Assembly (NCBI GenBank): GCA_964247975.1
Contig: CAXTWH010000006.1
Span: 62,001 to 126,000 of the forward strand
Reading direction: 5' to 3'
Length of the DNA stretch: 64,000 nucleotides
Source of the DNA: KBS-96 sp964247975
GTDB lineage: Bacteria > Acidobacteriota > Terriglobia > Bryobacterales > Bryobacteraceae
In this document: positions 25,997 to 34,537 of the stretch, piece after piece
Layout: the number at the start of each line of letters is the position of its first letter
How positions within the stretch are numbered: position 1 is the stretch's first letter
Program-made: the position numbers and the translations under genes
Notes under the pieces: generated by a model
What the model was told of the DNA's origin: nothing
Databases searched by the model: none
The model's input: only the letters and a program-made list of their open reading frames with translations

Positions 25997-26541
25997 ACAA
26001 CAAGCCGCCTTCCTGGTTGGAACGCGCCCTCCTGCTTCTGCTGCCGGAGCACGACTGCGAAACCATCTCCGGCGATTTGTTGGAAGAATACCGGGACAAA
26101 CTGCCCGCGCTCGGCGCTGCACGAGCTTGCTTCTGGTATCTGCGGCAAGTTATCAGCTTCATACCAGTTCAACTTTTCGGAGGATCACGCTTGAAACAAC
26201 TACTCGTCTGTTCCTGTTTCTTCACGGCGGCTGCCGCCGTATGGTTGATCATCATGGAGAACGTGTTGAAACACAACGGCTACGTCGGACGTTCAGCCAT
26301 TGCCGCCGGCATCGCCCTGCAAAGCGCGGCAACGTTATTATTACTGCTGCTTCATGGCCGCGCTGTGTTTCGTTTTGTTGTGCTAGGCGGTGCTATCGCC
26401 ATTGCCCTGCTCGGCATTTCCGCTGTTTTCAAAACTCTGCAAGCAAATCACTTCGAGGGCTTCGTGCTGATTATCGGCTCCGCGCTTCTCATCCAGAGCG
26501 GATTAACTACAGCCACGCTGCTAAGTCGGCAGGCAAGATAA
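25993..26541 (+). CDS. membrane protein with N-terminal permease-prefix domain
   Basis: 182 residues. The first 45 (WLERALLLLLPEHDCETISGDLLEEYRD) match the permease-prefix domain seen at the N-terminus of acidobacterial PadR-linked permeases (family knowledge; not checked by search). Then four hydrophobic segments follow (about 68-88, 98-112, 118-140, 150-170). The usual ABC permease domains are absent, so this is a prefix plus a short membrane part only, either a truncated relative or a small partner. Start ATG at 25993 overlaps the PadR stop by four bases. Confidence 0.7.
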   Translation: MNNKPPSWLERALLLLLPEHDCETISGDLLEEYRDKLPALGAARACFWYLRQVISFIPVQLFGGSRLKQLLVCSCFFTAAAAVWLIIMENVLKHNGYVGRSAIAAGIALQSAATLLLLLLHGRAVFRFVVLGGAIAIALLGISAVFKTLQANHFEGFVLIIGSALLIQSGLTTATLLSRQAR

Positions 26542-26631
26542 GCAGCATTCCTCACATCAACTTGCATCCACACGTTCAGATTATTCTGAGACAACTTCCC
26601 CATTGCTGTTTTTGCAAACAAACTATAAGCA

Positions 26632-27867
26632 ATGGCCACTGTTCAGCGGCATAAAGAGACTCCAGCTTTTCCCCGTATTTATCGAACTTCTAAGAAATGG
26701 AAAATCTTCTTTGCTCTGGCCTGCTTAATAACAGCGACTTTCGGAATGCTCGGAATATGGTCTATCTCTACAGATCCGCTTAAAAATTTTGGTAAAAACT
26801 TTTCCCTAATCAGCCTTATTGGTGCTATTGAAGCACTCTGCCTGTATGTTTTCTTTTTAACTCTTCGTTTCAAGATTGTGCTGTTTTCCGACCGTATTGA
26901 AATCCAGGAATTGGTTCGCACCTCAATGCTGTTTCGGCAGGAAATCCGGGGCTGGAAACTGCTGCCTTCCTTGCCGTCGTTTCTTGTATTTACTTTTAAG
27001 GATCCTCACCGGAGGCCATTCAAAATAGCTCAATTATTTCGGTCCGATTCTGACTTTGAGGACTGGTTGTACACATTGCCCAGCCTTGACCGGGAAGCCA
27101 AACAAACATCCAGAGCCGAAATTCGAAATGACCAGCATCTGGGCGGCACGCCGGACGAAAGAATGAAAAGAGTTGCTCAGGGTGGACGCCTCGTTAAATT
27201 TTCTAGCGCAGTTGCTCTTATTACATTTTTCTGGAGCCTGTATCCGCATCCCTACAAAATCATAATCCTAATCCTTATGGCTATTCCTTGGCTCGTAGTA
27301 GCTCTTGTAAAAGGATCGCAAGGTGTTCTTCGCATTGATGGGAATCTAAACCATTCTTATCCAAACCTTGTTCGAGCCTTTGTCTTGCCTGGACTCGCTC
27401 TTGCGCTGCGTTCATTCGACTACAATTTGATTTCATCTCCGGCATTGTGGTGGTACTCTTTCGTTCTGGGCGTCATCCTTTGCTTATCAGCGTTGCCAAT
27501 CAAATTCAATGCGCGCGCAAAAACAGGAAACTTAATTACTGTTTTGATCTTTTCTTTGGTTTACGGCTATGGAACTGTCATTCAAGCAAACGCCCTGCTC
27601 GATCACTCACTCGAAACGAGCTACAAGGCGATTGTGGAAGAACAGCGTATCGTTCCCGGAAAAACGACCGAGTTTCAGTTGATTTTGGGACCTTGGGGAC
27701 CAAAAACAGAATCGAATACGCTTCGCGTGAATCGCGCGACTTATCATCTTATTCAACGCGGCGACATCGTTTATCTCGGCCTTAAACAAGGCGCGTTGGG
27801 TGGAAAATGGTATTTCCTGCGCACTTGGCGGCACGCAGGCCCAGTTCACCGCGCGTTGGAGCAGTAA
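26632..27867 (+). CDS. multi-pass membrane protein of unknown function
   Basis: 411 residues, not recognised. Two hydrophobic segments near the N-terminus (FFALACLITATFGMLGIW; LIGAIEALCLYVFFLTL), then a hydrophilic part of about 120 residues that looks like a bacterial PH-like strand pattern (FKIVLFSDRIEIQELV), then further membrane segments (about 185-215, 235-300) and a soluble C-terminal domain with ILGPWGPKTESN. The codon use is visibly more AT-rich than surrounding genes, which may reflect acquisition. The ATG is the first in frame; no ribosome-binding site is striking. Confidence 0.68.
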   Translation: MATVQRHKETPAFPRIYRTSKKWKIFFALACLITATFGMLGIWSISTDPLKNFGKNFSLISLIGAIEALCLYVFFLTLRFKIVLFSDRIEIQELVRTSMLFRQEIRGWKLLPSLPSFLVFTFKDPHRRPFKIAQLFRSDSDFEDWLYTLPSLDREAKQTSRAEIRNDQHLGGTPDERMKRVAQGGRLVKFSSAVALITFFWSLYPHPYKIIILILMAIPWLVVALVKGSQGVLRIDGNLNHSYPNLVRAFVLPGLALALRSFDYNLISSPALWWYSFVLGVILCLSALPIKFNARAKTGNLITVLIFSLVYGYGTVIQANALLDHSLETSYKAIVEEQRIVPGKTTEFQLILGPWGPKTESNTLRVNRATYHLIQRGDIVYLGLKQGALGGKWYFLRTWRHAGPVHRALEQ

Positions 27868-27915
27868 ACTGTGGTGTACTTTTAACCCTTTGCATAATTT
27901 TGTTACCCTGCTGCT

Positions 27916-28164
27916 ATGCAAGTGACTTCCGCCTATGCTAAAGCAAATTTTTCCAAACTGCTGAAAGCTGTCGAGCATGGCGAGATTGTACAAATCACCC
28001 GCAACAACAAACCGATTGCCAGTTTAGTTCCTTACGAAGCTTCAAACAAAGCAAAGCCGCAATTGGGAACCGCTCCTCCTCCCGTAAAAATTATTGATCC
28101 GAACTGGGCGAAGCCGCTTACACGAAAACAGATGAACGATCTGCTCGGCAAGGGGACATACTGA
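27916..28164 (+). CDS. Phd/YefM-type antitoxin, no toxin partner beside it
   Basis: 82 residues. The N-terminal 50 residues have the Phd/YefM fold pattern (VTSAYAKANFSKLLKAVEHGEIVQITRNNKPIASLVPY); this part normally dimerises and binds operator DNA, and the C-terminal tail wraps a RelE/Doc/VapC-type toxin. The tail here ends DPNWAKPLTRKQMNDLLGKG. The next gene on the strand (28327) is a large permease, and no ORF of toxin size lies in the 162-base gap, so the antitoxin is orphan or acts on a toxin elsewhere. Confidence 0.85.
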   Translation: MQVTSAYAKANFSKLLKAVEHGEIVQITRNNKPIASLVPYEASNKAKPQLGTAPPPVKIIDPNWAKPLTRKQMNDLLGKGTY

Positions 28165-28195
28165 ACAACAGTGTTGATCCGTGTACTTCGCTTCA

Positions 28196-28239
28196 GTTCC
28201 GCTGTTCGAATACGGACACTGCTGTCCCAAGAACGGAAC
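28196..28239 (+). other. nested hairpin downstream of the antitoxin gene
   Basis: Outer arms GTTCCG..TTC / GAACGGAAC (28196-28207 and 28231-28239, three-base bulge) enclose a second hairpin GGACA-CTGC-TGTCC (28214-28227). About 14 pairs in 44 bases. Not followed by a T-run, so a terminator call is weak; could be an mRNA-stability element. Confidence 0.35.
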
Positions 28240-28326
28240 AATTCTAAAATGTAAACCACACTTTTAGGCTGATTTTATTGACAATCATCGCGGCCGTTCA
28301 ATTGCCTATTCTTAGAACATCTGCTT

Positions 28327-30786
28327 ATGAACTGGCAAGCGCAATTGAAACAAACCTTCCGCACTTTGGCCGGTGCGCCGCTCCTTACCGGTGTTATCGT
28401 GCTTACAATCGCCATTGCCATTGGCGCGAACACCGCCACCTTCAGCGTGGTCAACAGCGTGTTGCTGCGTCCTTTGCCTTACCCTGAATCGGACCGGCTG
28501 GTCGGTGTTTGGCAAACCGCGCCTGGGCTGGGAATCGACAAACTGGAAGCCTCCCCTGCTACTTACTTCACTTATCGCGAAGAAAACAAAACCTTCACCA
28601 ATATCGGCATCTGGCAAAGTGATTCGCTCAGCATCACCGGACTTGCTGAACCCGAACAAGTAGTTGCATTAGGTGCTTCCGATGGCATCCTACCCATGCT
28701 CGGCGTACAACCCGCCATTGGACGAATTTTCACCCATGCCGATGACCTGCCGGACCGCCCTAAAACCGCAATGCTCAGTTACGGCTATTGGCAGCGACGA
28801 TTTGGCGGCGAACGCTCCGTGCTGGGCCGTCGCATTACCATGGACGGCGAACCGCGTGAAATTATCGGCATTCTGCCCAGGAACTTCAGCTTTCTGGATC
28901 AGAAAGCTGAAGTAATCATACCTTTGCAGCTTAAGGAGGACCATAGCGTCATCGGCAACTTCAGCTACCAGGCGATTGCCCGCTTAAAACCTGGTATTTC
29001 CCTTGCGCAAGCTAACGCCGACGTAGCTCGCATGATACCGATCATGCTGCGAAAATTCCGGCCCTCTCCCGGCATGAGCTTGCAAATGGAGGAGAGCATT
29101 AAGCTCGGCCCGAACGTTCGACCTTTGAAGCAGGACGTGGTAGGCGATGTTGGTTCTGTTCTCTGGCTCCTGATGGGAACCGTGGGCATTGTTCTTTTGA
29201 TCGCCTGCGCCAATGTCGCTAACTTATTGTTGGTACGCGCCGAGGGCCGTCAACAGGAACTTACCATTCGCGCCGCATTGGGCGCAAGCCGCGGACGTAT
29301 TGCCGGTCAACTGCTTTCTGAAAGTACAGTGCTTGGCTTGCTCGGCGGCGCTGTTGGACTAGTTCTCGGCTACGGCGCACTGCGTTTACTAATCGCTTTG
29401 GAGCCGTCCAACCTTCCCCGGCTGAACGAAATCCACATTGATCCGGTTGTGCTCGGCTTCACCTTTCTTGTCGCCCTGCTTGCCGGGTTAATATTTGGCT
29501 CAATCCCCGCAATCAAATACGCTGGAACTCGCCTCGGCACCAGCCTTCGCGAAGGTGGGCGATCCTTGAGCGATAGCCGCGAACGCCACCGCGCCCGCAG
29601 CTCACTGGTGATTGTGCAAGTGGCGTTGGCGCTGGTGCTGCTGATCAGTTCCGGGCTGATGATCCGTACCTTTCAAGCGATTCGGCAAGTACAGCCCGGC
29701 TTCACGCACCCCGAACAAATCCAAACGCTTCGTATTAATATTCCCGAAACGGCAGAAAAAGATCCTTTTCGCGTTGCCAGACAATGGAGCGAGCTCCAGG
29801 AGAGCATTTCTCATGTTCCTGGAGTAAATTCCGTCGGGCTCTCCAATTCCATCACTATGGACGAGCATCAAGACCACGAGCCTATCTTTGTGGAAGGCCG
29901 ACCTGACTCGGATATTCCAGTTATGTGCCATGTGAAGTTCAGCGGCCCTGGTTATTTCAAGGCGATGGGCAATTCTCTGTTGGCTGGGCGCGATCTCACT
30001 TGGGAAGACAATTTTAAAGAGCGGCAAGCAATAGTTGTTTCTGAAAACTTAGCTCGTGAATACTGGGGCAGTTCTCAAGCTGCCCTCAACAAAAGGGTTC
30101 GCCTAACGCCGCAAGCTCCTTGGTACGAAATTGTCGGCGTAGCAGGAAACGAACGCGACGATGGAGCCGATAAAGATGCGCCTGAAATTCTTTATTGGCC
30201 AGTTCTTACTGGTCAATTCTATGGTGAAAACCATTTTGTCCGGCGCAGTATGTCGTTTGCGATTCGCAGTTCCCGCACCGGTTCCGCCAATTTCTTAAAA
30301 GAAATTCGCAGCGCGATCTGGGCGGTGAATCGCAATCTGCCGATTGCGGAAGTTCGCACGATGCAGGAGATTTATAACAAATCAATGGCTCGCACTTCAT
30401 TCACGCTTATCATGCTCGCGTTAGCCGGTGGCGTTGCTCTCCTGCTCGGCGTAATCGGCATCTACGGCGTAATCTCCTACTCGGTCGCGCAGCGCACCCG
30501 TGAAATCGGCATTCGCATGGCCTTGGGCGCGCAGCACGGCTCAGTCCGCCGCTTATTTGTGCGGCACGCGCTGATGCTCACCGTCATCGGCGTGGTGCTC
30601 GGCCTAGGAGGAGCAATGGCCGTCACCCGTTTTTTGTCTTCGCTCCTGTTCGGCGTTCACCCGCTTGATCCTTTCACTTACGGCGCAGGAGCGGCTCTGC
30701 TGATTTCTGCCGCGTTCATTGCCTCCTACCTGCCCGCCCGCAAAGCCAGCGCGGTTGACCCGGTAGAAGCCTTGCGAGCGGAGTAA
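28327..30786 (+). CDS. MacB/FtsX-type orphan ABC permease (ADOP family)
   Basis: 819 residues, two tandem MacB-like halves. First half: MacB periplasmic core (TATFSVVNSVLLRPLPYPESDRLVGVW, at about 20-250) and three FtsX membrane helices near 275-300, 335-360 and 375-400 (IVLLIACANVANLLLVR). Second half repeats it: helix near 425-445 (RSSLVIVQVALALVLLI), periplasmic core, then FtsX helices near 690-715, 745-765 and 780-805 (LLGVIGIYGVISYSVAQRTREIGIRMALGAQ). The ATPase is not encoded alongside, as usual for these orphan permeases. Substrate unknown; export of peptides, drugs or lipoproteins is possible. Convergent with the FecR gene, 8 bases apart. Confidence 0.93.
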   Translation: MNWQAQLKQTFRTLAGAPLLTGVIVLTIAIAIGANTATFSVVNSVLLRPLPYPESDRLVGVWQTAPGLGIDKLEASPATYFTYREENKTFTNIGIWQSDSLSITGLAEPEQVVALGASDGILPMLGVQPAIGRIFTHADDLPDRPKTAMLSYGYWQRRFGGERSVLGRRITMDGEPREIIGILPRNFSFLDQKAEVIIPLQLKEDHSVIGNFSYQAIARLKPGISLAQANADVARMIPIMLRKFRPSPGMSLQMEESIKLGPNVRPLKQDVVGDVGSVLWLLMGTVGIVLLIACANVANLLLVRAEGRQQELTIRAALGASRGRIAGQLLSESTVLGLLGGAVGLVLGYGALRLLIALEPSNLPRLNEIHIDPVVLGFTFLVALLAGLIFGSIPAIKYAGTRLGTSLREGGRSLSDSRERHRARSSLVIVQVALALVLLISSGLMIRTFQAIRQVQPGFTHPEQIQTLRINIPETAEKDPFRVARQWSELQESISHVPGVNSVGLSNSITMDEHQDHEPIFVEGRPDSDIPVMCHVKFSGPGYFKAMGNSLLAGRDLTWEDNFKERQAIVVSENLAREYWGSSQAALNKRVRLTPQAPWYEIVGVAGNERDDGADKDAPEILYWPVLTGQFYGENHFVRRSMSFAIRSSRTGSANFLKEIRSAIWAVNRNLPIAEVRTMQEIYNKSMARTSFTLIMLALAGGVALLLGVIGIYGVISYSVAQRTREIGIRMALGAQHGSVRRLFVRHALMLTVIGVVLGLGGAMAVTRFLSSLLFGVHPLDPFTYGAGAALLISAAFIASYLPARKASAVDPVEALRAE

Positions 30787-30794
30787 ATGGTAGA

Positions 30795-32846
30795 TCACTT
30801 CTGTTCCGGGCGTTCTCTGGGATGCTCTTCCCGCGCGGGACGGTTGTTCGTGTTCGGCGCAGGACGTTCCGGCGGACGCGGCGCTGCTTCGCGATTCTCC
30901 GGCCGTGCTTGCTCCGGCGGACGCGCTACGTTAGCAGGCCGGTTCATTTCCGGATTCTGATTAGGTGGGCGTGTAACAGTAGTTTCCGGGCGCGTTGGCT
31001 GCTGCGCCACTCGCTGTGGCGGCTGTTGTGGCATAGGTCTTTGTTCTACGCGTTGTGCTGGTGGCGGCTGTGGCTGAACTTGCTGCTGCTGCATGCCGTT
31101 GTATGCCGCAGGCGGGCGCGGCACCGCCACTCGCGCAGGCGGTCCTCCATAGTTTCCACTCCCTCCATTCTGAGGCGGAACAGCGCGGCCACCGGCGGCG
31201 GCGGAACGGCTTCCCGGTTGTGTTTGTACTTGCTGCACGGTGGTACCTGCCGGAATAGCCGGTCTTACATTGGTTGTGTTGGCAGGACGCGCAAAGTTCG
31301 GACGGACTGCCGCGGTGTTTACCGGCTGCCCTGCGTTCTGTTGCAGATATTGTTGCCGCGCTGCAAATGGAACCGGCGCGGGCGCTGGAGTTTGCCTGGC
31401 GACAACCTGTCTCATCATCACGGCCGCTGGCGGTCGCGCTGCTGGTCCGTTGCTTAACGGCGCAAGCGCCTGACGCGTGGGCGCAACCGGCGGCGCCACA
31501 ATCGGCATCGCGCCCTGCATCCGCGCCACCTGTTCCCTCGGCACGGTTTGCCCTGCTGAGGCTACCGGACGCCCCGAAGCAAATGCATTCTGCGGCATCG
31601 CTGTTACCGCGCCGGGCGCTTGCACGTTCACGAACCGCTGGTTCACATTCGTGATGTTATTGTTCGTCACGTTCACCGTTTTATTTACATAAGTGGTGTT
31701 ATAAACGTTGGTGATGTTTACCGTTTTGTTAATGGTCGTGTTCGACACGTTCACTTGCCTGAAGTAGTTCGGCGACACACGATACGCGGGCGTGTACACT
31801 TCGCCAGGGCCAAGCGGCACCCAGGCTAACCCGCCGCCGCCGACGGAAAGCGACACCGAAAAGTGCGGTCCGCCGAAAAAGGCCACCAGCGCAGGCGCAT
31901 ACACGGGCCGCTCCACGATTACCGGCCTACCCACCGCCACTACCCCATGCGGACCGGGCATCCAGCACCAGCCGCCGCCAGCATACGCCCAACGTCCATA
32001 ATGGAACGGCGCAAAACCCCACGGCGCATCGTCTACCCAAGTCCAGCCCCACGGTTCAATCCAGGCCCAATGCCCCACGCGGTACGGCGCCCAACCAACA
32101 GTCACGCGCGGATACCATACCCAGCCATAAGTCGGCACTTCGCGCCACGCTCCATTGTCTTGCAGGTCTTCATAGCCGATCATGTCCGTCGGCGCGTAAC
32201 GCGATTGCAAGGCAATCCGTTGTTCCCGTGCATCGCGCGAAGCACAAAAATTCTCAAATCCGTCCGGTCCCGGCGCAACCTCCACGTCATAAGCCATTGC
32301 ATCCGTTCCTGACAACTGCGCGCTCTGCCCAGCCGGCAGATTTAAAGCCTGGCCGCCGCCCGTAATCTCCGCCTGCCCATGCCGCACCACCACAAAGCTG
32401 GTGAGCGCATTCGCGTCCACCGTAATCCGGTAATCGCCGTTGCGCAGCAGCGTAATTGCCGCGTTCGGCGTATCAATTTCGTATGCCTCGTCGCCTCCCA
32501 AGCGCGTCAGATGGACTGCCAGTTCGCCCTGCGCCAGCCGGATCTGCACCGTTCGGTCATCCAGATTGAGAAAGCCGACGCTTGTTTCGCTGTTTATGCG
32601 AACCGTAGAATCATTTAAATGAAATTCGGCTTTGGAATCCACGTCGGCCCACAGGTAATCGCCCGTGGTAAAAGGCCGGTTCACCACTGCTTGCGACCAC
32701 TCCTGCGTTCCGGCCGGCTGCATGGACACGGACCCGGACAGATAATTCAATCGCGCTACCCGCGAGGGAGGGTCTTGCGCGCGCGCGACCCCGGTCACAG
32801 TTCCTGCCGCTAAACCAAACACCAACAAGATGATCTTAAAATTCAT
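30795..32846 (-). CDS. secreted FecR-domain protein with Trp-rich (DUF6600-like) and Asn/Thr repeat regions
   Basis: 683 residues from ATG at 32846. Signal peptide (LLVFGLAAGTVTGVARA), a FecR domain (about 30-180, GSVSMQPAGTQEWSQAVVNRP and IRLAQGELAVHLTRLGG), then a Trp/Tyr/Gly-rich segment (about 240-350, GWVWYPRVTVGWAPYRVGHW and WAWIEPWGWTWVDD), then an Asn/Thr/Val segment with repeated TVN-TN motifs (about 370-410) and a Pro/Gln/Arg-rich tail (about 440-683). Family knowledge places FecR-domain secreted proteins at the cell surface; no classical FecA/FecI partner is adjacent. The ATG at 32846 rather than the earlier 32930 GTG/ATG is chosen because the signal peptide begins there. Confidence 0.82.
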   Translation of the reverse strand: MNFKIILLVFGLAAGTVTGVARAQDPPSRVARLNYLSGSVSMQPAGTQEWSQAVVNRPFTTGDYLWADVDSKAEFHLNDSTVRINSETSVGFLNLDDRTVQIRLAQGELAVHLTRLGGDEAYEIDTPNAAITLLRNGDYRITVDANALTSFVVVRHGQAEITGGGQALNLPAGQSAQLSGTDAMAYDVEVAPGPDGFENFCASRDAREQRIALQSRYAPTDMIGYEDLQDNGAWREVPTYGWVWYPRVTVGWAPYRVGHWAWIEPWGWTWVDDAPWGFAPFHYGRWAYAGGGWCWMPGPHGVVAVGRPVIVERPVYAPALVAFFGGPHFSVSLSVGGGGLAWVPLGPGEVYTPAYRVSPNYFRQVNVSNTTINKTVNITNVYNTTYVNKTVNVTNNNITNVNQRFVNVQAPGAVTAMPQNAFASGRPVASAGQTVPREQVARMQGAMPIVAPPVAPTRQALAPLSNGPAARPPAAVMMRQVVARQTPAPAPVPFAARQQYLQQNAGQPVNTAAVRPNFARPANTTNVRPAIPAGTTVQQVQTQPGSRSAAAGGRAVPPQNGGSGNYGGPPARVAVPRPPAAYNGMQQQQVQPQPPPAQRVEQRPMPQQPPQRVAQQPTRPETTVTRPPNQNPEMNRPANVARPPEQARPENREAAPRPPERPAPNTNNRPAREEHPRERPEQK

Positions 32847-33007
32847 AAATGAATGGACCGCCGAGGCCACCCTCCTGAACTTTCGATGTGTTTTCTTCAA
32901 CGCAGGGTTGCCAGGAAACAGCCTATGCAACTGCTTTCTAAACAGAAATTAATTCCCCACTTTGTAGAACCCGGCTGCCTAAAGAATATCTCTGCCTGAT
33001 TTGCCGA

Positions 33008-34036
33008 TCAGTGAATTCTGGTAAGCGCGGAATTCTCTCTACTAACGACTTCCTGCGGGAGAGCCACATAGCCAAGCGCTGCCGCTTGTTTCTGGCCTTC
33101 GCCGAGCATCCACTTTAAAAAATCAACAATTGCCTCGCGCTTCGTTTCATCCGCGATCTGCGTCGGAACAATCATCCACGTATAGGACGCGATGGGGTAG
33201 ACACCGGCTCCCGGCGGGTCCACCAGGGAAACTTTAAAATCGCCATCGAGCGCGGGCGAATGCGCCACCGCAGCGGAAATGTTCTCCAGATCAGCGGCGA
33301 CGAATTCTCCATTTCTGTTCTGCACTTTTCCGAAGCTCAAATGGTTTTGCAGAGCATAAATAAACTCCACATACCCGATTGAGCCGCCATATTCTTTCAC
33401 CAGTTTGGCAACACCGTCATTGCCGTTTGCTTCTTTGCCGATGGGCCATTGCGGAGCAAAGCCAGCGCCCACCTGCGCTTGCCACTCCGGACTGGTTTTC
33501 GAAAAATAATCGGTCCACAGAAAACTGCTGCCGCTTCCATCGGCGCGATGAACCACAACAATGTCAAGATCGGGCAAATGAATTCGCGGATTAATCTGTT
33601 TCAATAGCGGATCGTTCCATCTTTTAATCTTTCCCAAATAGATGGAAGCAAGCACTTGCGGAGTGAAGCAAACATCGGCGGCCAGCCCCGGCAGGTTCAC
33701 CACCGGAACAACCGCGCCGACCACCGACGGCAATAACAGATATTTGTTCTCATCGTTGGAAAACATTTTGCGAACGAGATTCGGATCGTCCGAAGCTCCA
33801 AAATCCACGCCGCCCGCCAGCAGTTGCCGCACGCCTGCTTCCGAGCCGACAGCCTCGTAAGACATAGTTACATTCGGATGACGACGCCCGTAGTTGGCAA
33901 ACCATTTCTTATACAACGGCGAAGGAAATGTGGCGCCCGCTGCTTTGATGCTGGTAAGGGGTTGAGCCTGAGCAATTGCGGCGAAAATGACAAAAATTAG
34001 TAAGTGGATCGCAATGCGATTAAGCCGAAGTTCCAT
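33008..34036 (-). CDS. pstS: phosphate-binding protein PstS, orphan
   Basis: 342 residues. Signal peptide (LLIFVIFAAIAQAQ) and a PstS fold with the phosphate-binding residues in GATFPSPLYKKW, GASDDP and the loop HRADGSGSSFLWTDYFS, ending in GYVALP. Normally captures phosphate in the periplasm for PstCAB. No pstC, pstA, pstB or phoU is near; it is the last gene of a leftward run with a GH95-like enzyme, two TPR proteins and a small secreted protein. Either it serves a distant transporter or has another role. Spaced 9 bases from the preceding gene, so probably one operon. Confidence 0.9.
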   Translation of the reverse strand: MELRLNRIAIHLLIFVIFAAIAQAQPLTSIKAAGATFPSPLYKKWFANYGRRHPNVTMSYEAVGSEAGVRQLLAGGVDFGASDDPNLVRKMFSNDENKYLLLPSVVGAVVPVVNLPGLAADVCFTPQVLASIYLGKIKRWNDPLLKQINPRIHLPDLDIVVVHRADGSGSSFLWTDYFSKTSPEWQAQVGAGFAPQWPIGKEANGNDGVAKLVKEYGGSIGYVEFIYALQNHLSFGKVQNRNGEFVAADLENISAAVAHSPALDGDFKVSLVDPPGAGVYPIASYTWMIVPTQIADETKREAIVDFLKWMLGEGQKQAAALGYVALPQEVVSRENSALTRIH

Positions 34037-34045
34037 GCAATCTTA

Positions 34046-34519
34046 TTATGGATGCAGACTGGCTAACGCGGCAGCAAGCTGTTTGGCGATCCGCTTGGAT
34101 AAGTCTTTATTAATGTTTTCGGATGGCGAGCTTGGCCTTGCCAGGTAAGACCACAACGTATCGCCTTTGCTGCTTGTTAGCTCCACCGAGAGAAAGCCAG
34201 CGTAAACAGGCGTTCCATTCGCAGGCGACGTGCCGGCCCGCGGATTCAAACTGACATAGCCCTTCACCCAGACTTCTCCATTGCCGCTCAAGACCGCATC
34301 AGCATCGGACTGGTTTGCTGTTAACGAAATTGTATTTAACTTTCGCAGTTGAGCCACCAGATCTTTGCGGAGATTTTCCGAGCCGCCTTTTACACTTAAC
34401 GGTTCAACATACAACGTTTTGACTTTTGTAAGCGGCTGATCGGTTGACTGCCCCGCAAACGCCAAGCCGATACTGGCGCATAACGCAAGCCATCTGATTG
34501 AAACACGAGTCGCCGTCAT
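34046..34519 (-). CDS. small secreted hypothetical protein
   Basis: 157 residues. Signal peptide (WLALCASIGLAFAG) followed by VKTLYVEPLSVKGGSENLRKDLVAQLRKLNTISLT and VSLNPRAGTSPANG, a pattern seen in some periplasmic LptE-like or DUF4136-like proteins, but I cannot name the family. ISLTANQSDADAVLSGNGEVWVKGYVS fits a strand-rich core, SENINKDLSKRIAKQLAAALA a final helix. It sits between the GH95-like gene and pstS, 18 and 9 bases from each, so is co-transcribed. Confidence 0.68.
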   Translation of the reverse strand: MTATRVSIRWLALCASIGLAFAGQSTDQPLTKVKTLYVEPLSVKGGSENLRKDLVAQLRKLNTISLTANQSDADAVLSGNGEVWVKGYVSLNPRAGTSPANGTPVYAGFLSVELTSSKGDTLWSYLARPSSPSENINKDLSKRIAKQLAAALASLHP

Positions 34520-34537
34520 AGAACAAAATCCAACTTC

